A stretch of 64,000 nucleotides of DNA from WM-3-3 sp041660045. GTDB taxonomy: Bacteria; Pseudomonadota; Gammaproteobacteria; Methylococcales; Methylomonadaceae. This document shows positions 9,110 to 17,244 of the stretch, piece after piece. The position numbers and the translations under genes were made by a program. Below the pieces are notes generated by a model, which worked only from the letters and a program-made list of their open reading frames with translations, did not search any database and was not told the origin of the DNA. Each line of letters begins with the position of its first letter. Within the stretch, counting starts at the first letter, position 1. The stretch is from the NCBI GenBank assembly GCA_041660045.1, contig JBAZXA010000001.1, forward strand, positions 682,001 through 746,000. The letters are read 5' to 3'.

Positions 9110-10033
9110 ATGGCTACACTTTATTATTACCACCCCGATTGTCTTTTACACGACACCGGTGCGGGACACCCCGAATCTAGCGCTCGCTTACGTGCCATCG
9201 AAAACGCCTTAGCAGCCCCTAAGTTTTCCGCTTTAAGCCGACAAACCCCGCCTTTAGCAAGCTTAGAGCAACTTCAACTGATTCATTCAAAAACCCATAT
9301 CGAGACAGTCTTAGCCAGCATACCTACGCAGGGGTTAACTTATTTAGATGCGGATACAATAGTTAGTGCGGCCTCAAAAAACGCCGCTTTACGGGCAGTA
9401 GGTGCCGTTTGCGATGCCGTTGACCAAGTCATGGCTGGTATAGCCAATAACGCTTTTTGCGCTATCCGTCCACCAGGCCACCATGCCGAGCCTAATCAGG
9501 CTATGGGTTTTTGCCTTTTTAACAATATCGCCATAGCGGCGGAATATGCCCGCACAAAATACCACATATCACGTCTTGCCATTATTGATTTTGATGTCCA
9601 TCACGGCAATGGCACCCAAGCCGCTTTCTATAATAATCCCCAGGTGTTATATGCTTCTAGCCATGAAATGCCACATTATCCAGGCACAGGCTACCCTACC
9701 GAAACCGGTGTGGGTAATATTATCAACGTGCCGTTAACCGCTAGGGACTCAGGCCTTGAGTTTAGGCAAAAATACAGCAATATTATTTTGCCTGCCATTA
9801 AGCACTTCAAGCCAGAGTTAATGTTTATATCAGCGGGTTTTGATGCCCATAAAGATGACCCACTCTCATCCATTGAACTGGTTGAAGCTGACTATCAATG
9901 GATTACCCAAGAACTTATGACAATCGCGCACCAACAATGCCAGGGCAGGATCATTTCAGCGCTTGAAGGTGGTTATCATCTAAACGCCTTAGCCAACAGC
10001 GTGGCTAGCCACGTGGCAGCACTATCAGAATAA
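9110..10033 (+). CDS. Histone deacetylase family hydrolase
   Basis: 307-aa zinc hydrolase of the class II HDAC/acetylpolyamine amidohydrolase/acetoin utilisation family. Start chosen at the ATG at 9110; an upstream in-frame TTG would add five residues. Active-site motifs are complete: RPPGHHAEP (His pair, ~126-127), IDFDVHHGNGTQ (zinc Asp and His, ~163-174), AGFDAHKDDP (second zinc Asp, ~250) and EGGYHL (catalytic Tyr). Such bacterial proteins deacetylate small amines or protein lysines in the cytoplasm. It is transcribed divergently from proA and stands alone. Exact substrate unknown. Confidence 0.9.
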   Translation: MATLYYYHPDCLLHDTGAGHPESSARLRAIENALAAPKFSALSRQTPPLASLEQLQLIHSKTHIETVLASIPTQGLTYLDADTIVSAASKNAALRAVGAVCDAVDQVMAGIANNAFCAIRPPGHHAEPNQAMGFCLFNNIAIAAEYARTKYHISRLAIIDFDVHHGNGTQAAFYNNPQVLYASSHEMPHYPGTGYPTETGVGNIINVPLTARDSGLEFRQKYSNIILPAIKHFKPELMFISAGFDAHKDDPLSSIELVEADYQWITQELMTIAHQQCQGRIISALEGGYHLNALANSVASHVAALSE

Positions 10034-10205
10034 CTTCTATGACTTAAGCTTTATGGCGCCCAGCAAGTCATTGTCACAAACCTAACAAAAAACCGCACAG
10101 TATTTATACAATATAGTGATATTAATCAAATAGCTAAATAAAATTAAATTATGGATTAATTTTTGCCTAGTTTTTGTTTATCTGTTATTTAGGAGTTTTG
10201 AGATT

Positions 10206-11039
10206 ATGTCGTCATCAGTATTTGCTGAAATTTTAAAAGGTCTTTATGAAAATAGGGTAATACCCTACCTTGGCCCAGGTGCACTTTTTGATGCCAAAAA
10301 CAAACTCACTAGCCAGCCTATTCCGGCCGATTGTGAAAGCCTAATCTTGGCCATGAATAATGGCAACCCTATGGCACCAAAGCTAATGTATGAATTTCCC
10401 CGTGCTGCCATGAATGTAGAATTAAAAAAAGGCCGCAATTTTGTAGGCCAATTTCTCACCGAATTATATGGCGAGACAGAATGGACACGCGCAGCAGTGC
10501 ACGATTGGCTTGCCCAATGGAAGCCTTCCTACGTGATTGATGTCAATAGGGATACCCAGCTGCAAGATAGCTATGTTAATGAAGAACATATCTTAATTGT
10601 TGGACTAGCCCGCACTACTTCGGCTGACTATCGTTTTAAAATTTACCATTTTGATGGGACGGATTATTTTGAAATTTCACAGGATGACGTCGATCCAAAA
10701 CTACCGGTATTATTTAAACCCATGGGCACACCCAAGCCAGAAGCCCACTATGTAGCTTCAGACGCTGATTATGTGGATTATATTACCGAATTGATGGGTG
10801 GTTTTGCCATCCCTGAATTTCTTAAAAACTATCGCAAAAACAAACAATATTTATTAATCGGTTTGCGCTTAAACCGTGAGTCTGAACGCATGCTGGTGAG
10901 CGATATTGTGTATGGCGCAGCCGATCATAAAGGCTGGTTTTTAAACGGCAACCCTACCGATAAAGAAATAAAATTTTGTAAAAAAATGGGTTTAGAAATC
11001 ATCAATGCTGATGTTGAAGACTTATTAGCCGCGGTTTAA
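10206..11039 (+). CDS. SIR2-like domain protein with altered active site
   Basis: 277-aa soluble protein resembling the SIR2-like (SIR2_2) fold. Visible correspondences are YLGPGA at 21-26 (Rossmann glycine motif, GAGxS in true sirtuins), YVIDVNRDTQL at ~109-119 (the TTNYDxLLE position), VLFKPMG at 168-174 followed by an ASDADYVDYI segment, and LLIGLRLNRES at ~216-226. In active SIR2-like proteins the third motif ends in HG, with His catalytic; here it is MG. The protein may bind NAD without hydrolysing it. It precedes a DUF364 gene by 27 bases on the same strand, so the two are probably co-transcribed. Family call is from my pattern reading. Confidence 0.65.
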   Translation: MSSSVFAEILKGLYENRVIPYLGPGALFDAKNKLTSQPIPADCESLILAMNNGNPMAPKLMYEFPRAAMNVELKKGRNFVGQFLTELYGETEWTRAAVHDWLAQWKPSYVIDVNRDTQLQDSYVNEEHILIVGLARTTSADYRFKIYHFDGTDYFEISQDDVDPKLPVLFKPMGTPKPEAHYVASDADYVDYITELMGGFAIPEFLKNYRKNKQYLLIGLRLNRESERMLVSDIVYGAADHKGWFLNGNPTDKEIKFCKKMGLEIINADVEDLLAAV

Positions 11040-11066
11040 CTATTGTACTAAGGACGCTTACATAAC

Positions 11067-12044
11067 ATGGACAAGCCAGAACGAATTTACCAACTCTTAT
11101 TAGATAGCTGTAGCACTAACGCAAAAATTGATAGCTTAACCATAGGTTTAGTCTGGACGCTTTGCAAAAGCTCGGAAAATAATGCTGCCGGCTTAGCCAT
11201 GAGCCCCGGATTAGCCACCCGGGTTTTACCTTGGTCCGGCAGCTTAACCGGCAAACCAATAGTCGACTTAGCCGCCTGGATATGGCAATGGGAACCCTAT
11301 CAAGCCACAGTTGCCATGGCCGCTATTAATGCCTGTATCAATAGCCGAACCTTGCCAGAGGCGATCCTGCTTGAACCAGATCCAGAGTATGCGAACTTGG
11401 CTGTTTTTGATTATTTTTTGCCACAACTGCAGGATAAAAAAGTAGTTATCATTGGCCATTACCCTGGCATAGAGCGCTATCGTGAGCAAATGCAGTTGAC
11501 GATATTGGAAAGGCAACCCAGTCCTGGCGATCTTCCCGATGCCGCTTGTGAGTATCTTTTACCCCAGGCCGATTGGGTTTTTTTAACGGCTAGCTCTATT
11601 CCTAATAAAACCTTTCCGAGGTTAGCGGAGTTATCTGCCAATGCCAACACCGTTTTAATGGGGCCTACCGTGCCTTGGCTACCTCAGCTACATGAATTTG
11701 GCATCAATTACTTAGCGGGTGTCAAAATTGCCGACATCAACGCGCTGGAACAAACTGTGGCCCAAGGTGGCGGTGTACGCATTTTTAACCAAGGTGTCCG
11801 TTATTGCATCGCAGCACTGGAGCCTACTACCAGCCTAGCCTGGATAAAACAGCAGATTATTGATTGTGTTGCTGAAAAAACCCGTTTAACCACAGCTATG
11901 GAAGCTTGGTATAGCGCAGGCAATAGCCAACGTTTTGCGGAGTATGCGTTATTGGACAAAGTCAATATCCGTCTTTCCACTTTGGACAGTAGCTATAAAC
12001 CCTTATGGGATAGCTATGGCAATAAATACAACCCATTGGGTTGA
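11067..12044 (+). CDS. DUF4213/DUF364 (putative heavy-metal chelation) family protein
   Basis: 325-aa protein with the DUF4213/DUF364 architecture. The Rossmann-like C-terminal half shows KKVVIIGHYPG (~129-139), a LLPQADWVFLTASSIPNKTFPRL block (~164-186), MGPTVPWLPQLHEFGINYLAG (~198-218) and a GGGVRIFNQG end. Family members are proposed to bind metals or cofactors, without proven function. A ~50-residue C-terminal extension (FAEYALLDKVNIRLSTLD, then LWDSYGNKYNP) is not part of the core family as I know it. It is coupled to the upstream SIR2-like gene and followed at once by a hairpin. Confidence 0.75.
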   Translation: MDKPERIYQLLLDSCSTNAKIDSLTIGLVWTLCKSSENNAAGLAMSPGLATRVLPWSGSLTGKPIVDLAAWIWQWEPYQATVAMAAINACINSRTLPEAILLEPDPEYANLAVFDYFLPQLQDKKVVIIGHYPGIERYREQMQLTILERQPSPGDLPDAACEYLLPQADWVFLTASSIPNKTFPRLAELSANANTVLMGPTVPWLPQLHEFGINYLAGVKIADINALEQTVAQGGGVRIFNQGVRYCIAALEPTTSLAWIKQQIIDCVAEKTRLTTAMEAWYSAGNSQRFAEYALLDKVNIRLSTLDSSYKPLWDSYGNKYNPLG

Positions 12045-12069
12045 GCTTAGTTTTCTTCAAAACTAAGCT
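12044..12069 (+). terminator. Stem-loop directly after the DUF364 gene
   Basis: AGCTTAGTTTT, loop CTTC, AAAACTAAGCT: an 11-bp perfect stem that begins at the last base of the stop codon. The T-tract is weak, but the position suggests an end-of-operon terminator or 3'-end stabiliser. Confidence 0.6.
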
Positions 12070-12377
12070 TTAGGTCGCTATTATTCCGGCACACTAGCGT
12101 TTAAATTATCTTCATCCCAATAGATTGTTATTACCCCCCTATCCTTATCCCCCTAAAGTGGGGCTAAGATAGACGATTATTGGGATAGGTATCACGCCAT
12201 CTATTAGAATCGTTGCCAAAAGCCAGTGCCTTGCCTTCCTAAAAACCTGGGCAAACTAAAACCGGGCAAAATTTGACCCTTACCCACTTTTGGTTATTGT
12301 AACAATAATGACTTAATTAAATTTTAATATGTATATGTTAAGCTTAGAATAGACTTTTAATCTAAACTCTTACTAGA
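12070..12377. other. Intergenic region before the L,D-transpeptidase gene
   Basis: About 300 bases. A C-rich/G-rich patch near 12134-12165 (CCCCCC, CCCCC and GGGG runs) could fold locally, and AT-rich sequence just upstream of 12378 probably holds the promoter. No gene recognised. Confidence 0.45.
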
Positions 12378-13751
12378 ATGCTGATTACAGGAAAATACCC
12401 TAATACTCATTCATTGCTCTATTTTTCCAGTCTAGCCAAAACGCTGTTGTTCCCGCTAATAGTGGCTACTTTGCTTACTGGCTGCCAAAATTTACCGCTA
12501 TTTTCTGATGAAGAACTGCCACCCGTTACCTCTGCTATACCAGAACAGCTAGAAACACTTGAATCACATCATTTTCAACTTAGCCCACAACAAAACATCA
12601 TTGGCAAGCTCGCAATAGTGGACAGCCAAGCGCATGATAATCTTCCCGATATTGCCCGGCATTTCGGTTTGGGTTACAACGATATTACCCGGGCTAATCC
12701 AGTCATAGACCCTTGGTTGCCAGCCGCTAAGCAACATATCTTATTGCCCTTACAATTTATTTTACCGGACGCACCACATAGCGGCATTGTCTTAAATTTA
12801 GCCAATATGCGTTTATTTTATTATCCTGAAAAAACCACAAATAGCGTGCTGACCTATCCTGTAGGCATCGGCCGCCAAGGCTGGAATACCCCGGTCGGTT
12901 TAACTCAAATCATTGCTAAAAAAAACAAGCCGCAATGGATAGTGCCGGATTCTATCCTGCGTGAACATGCCGAAAAAAATGACCCTTTACCGAAAGTTGT
13001 GCCTACAGGACCTGACAACCCACTCGGTGAATATGCAATGCCGCTGGGATTTCCAGGCTATCTTATCCACGGCACGAACAAGCCCTATGGTATAGGCATG
13101 CAAATTAGCCATGGCTGTATCCAACTTTACCCTGAAGATATAGAACAGCTGTTTAAAAAGTCCTCAGTGGGAATGCCTGTACGCATCGTACATCAACCTT
13201 ACTTAACCGCATGGCAGGGTAATATGCTCTATCTGGAAGCCCATCCGCCATTAGAAAAGTGGGAGTCACAAAAAAACCAGCTAAAAACAGCCTTGCTTAA
13301 AAATTTGAAGCGCTTGAGTGCTGTCAAACAAATCCATATCGATTGGGAAAAAGTAGATTCTATTGTTGCACGCGCCGATGGCGTACCCACACCAATCCTG
13401 AGCAACAGTCCCGGTATTGCTGAAATAATAGCTAATGCCATCGTCTTAAAACATCCCCAGCAATGGTATGGACAACTTAATGTAGCTGCGATAGGCAAGC
13501 ATGATTTGGCGATATTAGCAGCTAGTTTTAATCAAGCGTCAGATGCCCACAAATTTACCGCCATGCTAAATCATCAAGGCCCACCGATCCCGGCCCGAAC
13601 AATCGTGAATAACGATCAATTTTGGGTGGTAGCCGGCCCCTTTAAATCAGTTAACGATGCCAACTCCGCCATCCATCGCATCAAAATTAATTTCGAAATG
13701 GATGCCAAGCCACTCAGCACTAACAATATTCAGATATCAACGCTGGAATAA
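12378..13751 (+). CDS. L,D-transpeptidase lipoprotein with LysM and SPOR-like domains
   Basis: 457-aa envelope enzyme of the YkuD (ErfK/YbiS) family, which cross-links peptidoglycan or attaches lipoproteins to it. Order of parts: hydrophobic N-terminus with lipobox LLTGC (Cys36); LysM-like segment ~78-124 (DIARHFGLGYNDITRANP); YkuD domain ~135-275 with the catalytic signature HGTN and SHGCIQL (His245, Cys247); linker; SPOR-like peptidoglycan-binding tail ~365-450 (FWVVAGPFKSVNDANSAI). The SPOR-like tail is an unusual addition to the LysM-YkuD core. The ATG at 12378 lacks a strong Shine-Dalgarno. Single-gene unit facing the convergent VOC gene. Confidence 0.9.
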   Translation: MLITGKYPNTHSLLYFSSLAKTLLFPLIVATLLTGCQNLPLFSDEELPPVTSAIPEQLETLESHHFQLSPQQNIIGKLAIVDSQAHDNLPDIARHFGLGYNDITRANPVIDPWLPAAKQHILLPLQFILPDAPHSGIVLNLANMRLFYYPEKTTNSVLTYPVGIGRQGWNTPVGLTQIIAKKNKPQWIVPDSILREHAEKNDPLPKVVPTGPDNPLGEYAMPLGFPGYLIHGTNKPYGIGMQISHGCIQLYPEDIEQLFKKSSVGMPVRIVHQPYLTAWQGNMLYLEAHPPLEKWESQKNQLKTALLKNLKRLSAVKQIHIDWEKVDSIVARADGVPTPILSNSPGIAEIIANAIVLKHPQQWYGQLNVAAIGKHDLAILAASFNQASDAHKFTAMLNHQGPPIPARTIVNNDQFWVVAGPFKSVNDANSAIHRIKINFEMDAKPLSTNNIQISTLE

Positions 13752-13775
13752 AACTTTATCAATTAGCTTAAGCGC

Positions 13776-14159
13776 CTAAACCGCAGGGTCTTGGATTAAT
13801 TCTACTGCGTTGCCATCAGGATCTCGGCAAAATATTGCAGGCCGGCCTGATTTACTGAGCGTGAAATTAATCTTATATTGCCCTAATGTGTTTTTAATGC
13901 TCTCAAGGTCGCTAACCCAAAATGCAGTATGCCGATCCAATCCACCATGCTCTGGTGGCTGGCGGCCTTCATCCGGATTTGGTAGTTCCAACAAATGAAT
14001 TTGTTGCTCACCTAATTGTAACCAAGCCCCAGGAAAAGGTAAGTTAGGTCGCTCACAGGTTTTTAAACCCAAGACATCGCAATAAAAACTGAGCGCTTTT
14101 TGGGTATTATTAACAAGAATGCTAACGTGATTAATTTTTAGTTGAATCGGTTCGGGCAA
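13776..14159 (-). CDS. Glyoxalase/VOC family protein
   Basis: 127-aa vicinal oxygen chelate (glyoxalase/bleomycin resistance/dioxygenase) protein. It has two beta-alpha-beta-beta-beta modules: KINHVSILVNNTQKALSFY (residues ~8-26) with first metal His11, LGEQQIHLLELPNP, then a second module starting GLDRHTAFWV (His ~78) and ending RDPDGNAVELIQ (Glu ~122). The ligand set His/Glu/His/Glu is consistent with metal binding. The reaction cannot be deduced. Single gene, convergent with the transpeptidase gene. Confidence 0.85.
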   Translation of the reverse strand: MPEPIQLKINHVSILVNNTQKALSFYCDVLGLKTCERPNLPFPGAWLQLGEQQIHLLELPNPDEGRQPPEHGGLDRHTAFWVSDLESIKNTLGQYKINFTLSKSGRPAIFCRDPDGNAVELIQDPAV

Positions 14160-14222
14160 AATATATCCTCTGTGTAACGCTAGCTAAATAAGCACTAGCT
14201 TAGGGCCCTTCTTAAACCCCAG

Positions 14223-14621
14223 TTATTTATGGCGGCCAAAATAATCAATCTTAAGCAATAAGTTGATATTGACTAGATTAGGATCAATCCCTAAATGTTT
14301 AAAGGCATCGCTAATCCGCATGCTTTGAATATCTTCTACTGTACCAAACTTAAATTTAAACAATTTTTTTTGTTTACCAGCCGGGAAACCCTGCAGTATC
14401 TCAGAGATTCTAACGTTAATTAAAGTTTGGGCAAGTTGTAATTGTGTTGATACATCATCTTTGCTTTCTAGCTTATTTAATTTTGCATGAGTTTCAGATG
14501 TGTCCTCATGCCCTGCCCGGTTAAGTATGGCCGCCATTTTTTTACTCTGACTTAAACCTGAAATTAGCTGGCTTTCACTGGCTTTAACCAAACCCTTAGT
14601 TTTTTGTTGAAAATTTGCCAT
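14223..14621 (-). CDS. Hypothetical protein, 132 aa
   Basis: Basic soluble protein of unknown function. I chose the ATG at 14621; a GTG at 14630 closer to the AAGGT ribosome-binding site would add three residues (MCK). The N-terminal half is Lys/Gln/Ser-rich and helical, the C-terminal half carries a KKLFKFKFG segment and ends in RHK. No signal peptide, membrane segment or known motif. Composition and ribosome-binding site support a real gene. Confidence 0.6.
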   Translation of the reverse strand: MANFQQKTKGLVKASESQLISGLSQSKKMAAILNRAGHEDTSETHAKLNKLESKDDVSTQLQLAQTLINVRISEILQGFPAGKQKKLFKFKFGTVEDIQSMRISDAFKHLGIDPNLVNINLLLKIDYFGRHK

Positions 14622-14940
14622 CTTGCACACTACCTTTTAACAAATTGAACAAGCATTATTAATTTCCCTGATTTGCCAGTACATCAATAACTTTCCAACG
14701 TTGTTGTTTAAGCTGTTTAGTTTTTGCCTAATCTCTTTTTTTGTCCCGAGCAATTGACTATGATGACTATATGGCTTGTTAAGCAACAGCAGGTTGTTTG
14801 GCGTTAGGCTGATAGAAAAGCCCTGCTTCCGCAGATGGCAATAAAGTGGGCAGCATTACTAAAGTTTTCAAATAAGATTCAAAAAACCATAAAACCTAAA
14901 TGTCTATCATTCAGAAGCATCCGCCTTAAAATGTACGTTT
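14622..14940. other. Intergenic region downstream of ssb
   Basis: About 320 bases between ssb and the hypothetical gene, both on the minus strand. It presumably holds a promoter for the downstream gene. No gene, repeat or RNA recognised apart from the small hairpin at the ssb stop. Confidence 0.45.
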
Positions 14941-14957
14941 ATCCCTTAAAAAGGGAT
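14941..14957 (-). terminator. Small hairpin overlapping the ssb stop codon
   Basis: ATCCCTT-N3-AAGGGAT forms a 7-bp stem built from the last codons (Ile-Pro-Phe) and stop of ssb. No good T-run follows, so termination is uncertain. Confidence 0.3.
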
Positions 14958-15386
14958 ATCATCATCATAAGGCTCGTCAAAGTTATCATGGCTGGTATCT
15001 TGTTGCATGCCCGGCTTTTGCGTTTTTGCACCAGTTTGCTGGCTAGGAGGCCTAGACGTGCCTGGTTCGCCGGTAGATCGACCGACTAAATCCAAAATGC
15101 TCGCATTGACTTCAAGGCTGACTTTAGTTGAACCATCATTAGCCTGAAATTCACGTTGTGTTAATTCGCCAGACACAAACACTTGTTGGCCTTTTTTTAA
15201 ATAATTTTGTAGGGAACCTTCGGCCCGTTTACCCCAAAGTGCAACCCTAATCCATAACGTTTGTTGCTTGTCACCAAAGCCGATATTGTTAGCAACAGTC
15301 ACATTAAGCACTGCTTGCCCTGACGGTAAATATCTGACTTCGGCATCACGGCCAACAGTTCCGGTAAAACTAAATACATTACTCAT
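14946..15386 (-). CDS. ssb: Single-stranded DNA-binding protein
   Basis: 146-aa SSB that coats single-stranded DNA in replication, repair and recombination. The OB fold spans residues ~1-105 (VFSFTGTVGRDAEVRYLPSG, LWIRVALWGKRAEGSLQNYL, GQQVFVSGELTQREFQANDG). A Gly/Pro/Gln-rich disordered linker follows. The acidic tip ends DDIPF, the conserved peptide that recruits partner proteins. It differs somewhat from the E. coli protein in the OB fold and may be a shorter paralogue; another ssb could exist elsewhere. It follows ppnN on the same strand with a 35-base gap. Confidence 0.95.
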   Translation of the reverse strand: MSNVFSFTGTVGRDAEVRYLPSGQAVLNVTVANNIGFGDKQQTLWIRVALWGKRAEGSLQNYLKKGQQVFVSGELTQREFQANDGSTKVSLEVNASILDLVGRSTGEPGTSRPPSQQTGAKTQKPGMQQDTSHDNFDEPYDDDIPF

Positions 15387-15421
15387 AGCTACTCTGCATG
15401 TATCCTTTAAAAAAGAAAGTG

Positions 15422-16792
15422 TTATTGGATAATTTTATAACAAGGCAAATAGGTCTTGCCTGATAGTTTCATTCTATGCTCTTCTACAAATGAAGCCAGC
15501 AGTGTGTCCAGTAGGCGCATAATGCCCAGATCACCGCAAATTTCAAAATGGCCATACTGTTCAATAGCTCTGATACCTTCATTTTTAACATTGCCCGCAA
15601 CTATACCCGAGAACGCACGGCGCAAGTTTGCGGCCAACAGATGAGGCGCTTGGTCTTTATGTAAAGCAAGGCCACGCATATTTTCATGGTTGGGCACAAA
15701 AGGCTGCTGAAAACTAGCGTCAATCTTAAGTAACCAGTTAAAATAAAAAGCATCCCCGGTCTCTTCCCTAAATTTTTTTACTAGCCCTATACCTTTTTGC
15801 ATAGCACTTGCGACGGCCATCGGATCATTAATAATAATCTGATATCGCTGTTGCGCCGATGCCCCTAAAGTTTGGCCAATAAATTGGTCGATATGTTCAA
15901 AGTAAGCTTTTGAATTAACGGGGCCGGTAAAAATTAGCGGGAACGGCATTGCTTGATTTTCGGGATGTAGTAATATCCCCAAAATATATAAAATTTCTTC
16001 TGCAGTACCCGCGCCACCTGGAAACACCACAATGCCATGGCCAGTACGCACAAATGCTTCTAAGCGCTTCTCAATATCCGGCAAAATGACTAAGTCATTT
16101 ACGATTGGATTAGGCGACTCTGCCGCAATGATACCAGGCTCGCTAATACCTAAATATTGGCCTGTTTTAATACGCTGTTTAGCATGCCCTATGGTTGCCC
16201 CTTTCATAGGCCCTTTCATAGCACCTGGACCGCAACCAGTACAAATATCAAAGCCACGCAAGCCTAGTTCATACCCCACCAATTTGGTGTATTCATATTC
16301 TTTACGACTGATAGAATGCCCACCCCAACACACCACTAAATGGGGGATACGCTTAGGCCTTAGAATATTAGCATTCCTTAAAATATGAAATACGGCGTTA
16401 CTAATACCTTCTGACGTCTGTAAATCAAATTTCGGATTATCATAAATTTCGTCATTAACATAAATGATATCCCGTAACACAGCAAACACATGTTCGTTAA
16501 TACCTTTTATCATTTTGCCATCAACAAAGGCCTGTGTAGGCGCTGCGGTCAGCTCTAAGATAATGCCACGTTCTTGCTGCACAACTGCAATATCAAAATT
16601 TGGGTAACGCTCCAATAATTCCTTTCCATCGTCCATTGCGCTTCCGCAATTGAGTACAGCTAAAGAGCAATTTCGAAAAAGCTGATGCAAGCCACCTTGG
16701 CTAGTATCCAATAATTTGCCCACCTCCTGCTTGGACAATATATCAAGACGGCCCTCTGGAATAATGCTGGCATTTATGACGCTATGTTTCAT
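15422..16792 (-). CDS. ppnN: Pyrimidine/purine nucleotide 5'-monophosphate nucleosidase
   Basis: 456-aa PpnN (YgdH) protein, close to the 454 aa of E. coli. It hydrolyses nucleoside monophosphates to a base and ribose 5-phosphate and is activated by (p)ppGpp in E. coli. The LOG-like catalytic core is clear: CWGGHSISRKEYEY (~163-176), GCGPGAMKGPMKGA (~192-205), and VVFPGGAGTAEEILYILG (~255-272) with the PGGxGTxxE motif. The N- and C-terminal extensions that distinguish PpnN from short LOG proteins are present. Cytoplasmic. Confidence 0.95.
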   Translation of the reverse strand: MKHSVINASIIPEGRLDILSKQEVGKLLDTSQGGLHQLFRNCSLAVLNCGSAMDDGKELLERYPNFDIAVVQQERGIILELTAAPTQAFVDGKMIKGINEHVFAVLRDIIYVNDEIYDNPKFDLQTSEGISNAVFHILRNANILRPKRIPHLVVCWGGHSISRKEYEYTKLVGYELGLRGFDICTGCGPGAMKGPMKGATIGHAKQRIKTGQYLGISEPGIIAAESPNPIVNDLVILPDIEKRLEAFVRTGHGIVVFPGGAGTAEEILYILGILLHPENQAMPFPLIFTGPVNSKAYFEHIDQFIGQTLGASAQQRYQIIINDPMAVASAMQKGIGLVKKFREETGDAFYFNWLLKIDASFQQPFVPNHENMRGLALHKDQAPHLLAANLRRAFSGIVAGNVKNEGIRAIEQYGHFEICGDLGIMRLLDTLLASFVEEHRMKLSGKTYLPCYKIIQ

Positions 16793-16894
16793 ACATTCCC
16801 GGTAAAACTTAGTAAGCAGGCTAAAGCATAATTCAGATGGTGTTCAGCTGTGCCGCATTATGCTGTAGTCTAGCGAACATCCAAAGGTAGGTTT

Positions 16895-17176
16895 ATGAAA
16901 GCGTTCATTACAAAAATTGTTGCTATCACTTCGATTATATTACTCAATGCTTGTGCTTATTATCCGCACAATTATGCCTATTCCTCCCATCAACCCCACT
17001 ACCCAAACCAGCAGGCCTATGGTTCTAATTACGGAGCCTCAGGCTATTATCCGCATGAGCGTTTTCAAGGGGGTTATGATAATCAACATTCTCCAGAGCA
17101 CCATAACAGTTATCATGACCATTCAAATGCAGTACCTTACTATGGTTACCCGCGTCAACGCGCATTTTGCAACTAA
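16895..17176 (+). CDS. Small His/Tyr-rich lipoprotein
   Basis: 93-aa predicted lipoprotein. A hydrophobic leader ends in the lipobox LLNAC (Cys19), and an AGGTAGG ribosome-binding site precedes the ATG. The mature part is low-complexity and rich in Tyr, His, Pro, Asn and Gly (many HY, YYPH and HHN clusters). The histidine content suggests metal binding, but this is only compositional. It faces the multicopper oxidase gene across a strong bidirectional hairpin. No family recognised. Confidence 0.7.
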   Translation: MKAFITKIVAITSIILLNACAYYPHNYAYSSHQPHYPNQQAYGSNYGASGYYPHERFQGGYDNQHSPEHHNSYHDHSNAVPYYGYPRQRAFCN

Positions 17177-17197
17177 CTGACGCTTGATAAACCTGGA

Positions 17198-17233
17198 CAC
17201 CACCCCCACACGAAAGAATGTGTGGGGGTGGTG
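17198..17233. terminator. Bidirectional stem-loop between convergent genes
   Basis: CACCACCCCCACAC, loop of 8, GTGTGGGGGTGGTG: a perfect, GC-rich 14-bp stem located between the convergent lipoprotein and multicopper oxidase genes. T-runs are weak on both sides, but the placement and stability support termination or 3'-end protection for both transcripts. Confidence 0.7.
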
Positions 17234-17244
17234 GCACTAAGCTT

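Noticed and set aside
9110..11039. HDAC-like and SIR2-like genes as a joint protein deacetylation system
   Set aside because: They are separated by a 170-base AT-rich gap and the SIR2-like protein lacks the catalytic His, so nothing supports a shared role.
10206..12044. SIR2-like gene as part of an anti-phage defence island
   Set aside because: No nuclease, TIR, restriction or other defence gene is nearby; neighbours are housekeeping genes.
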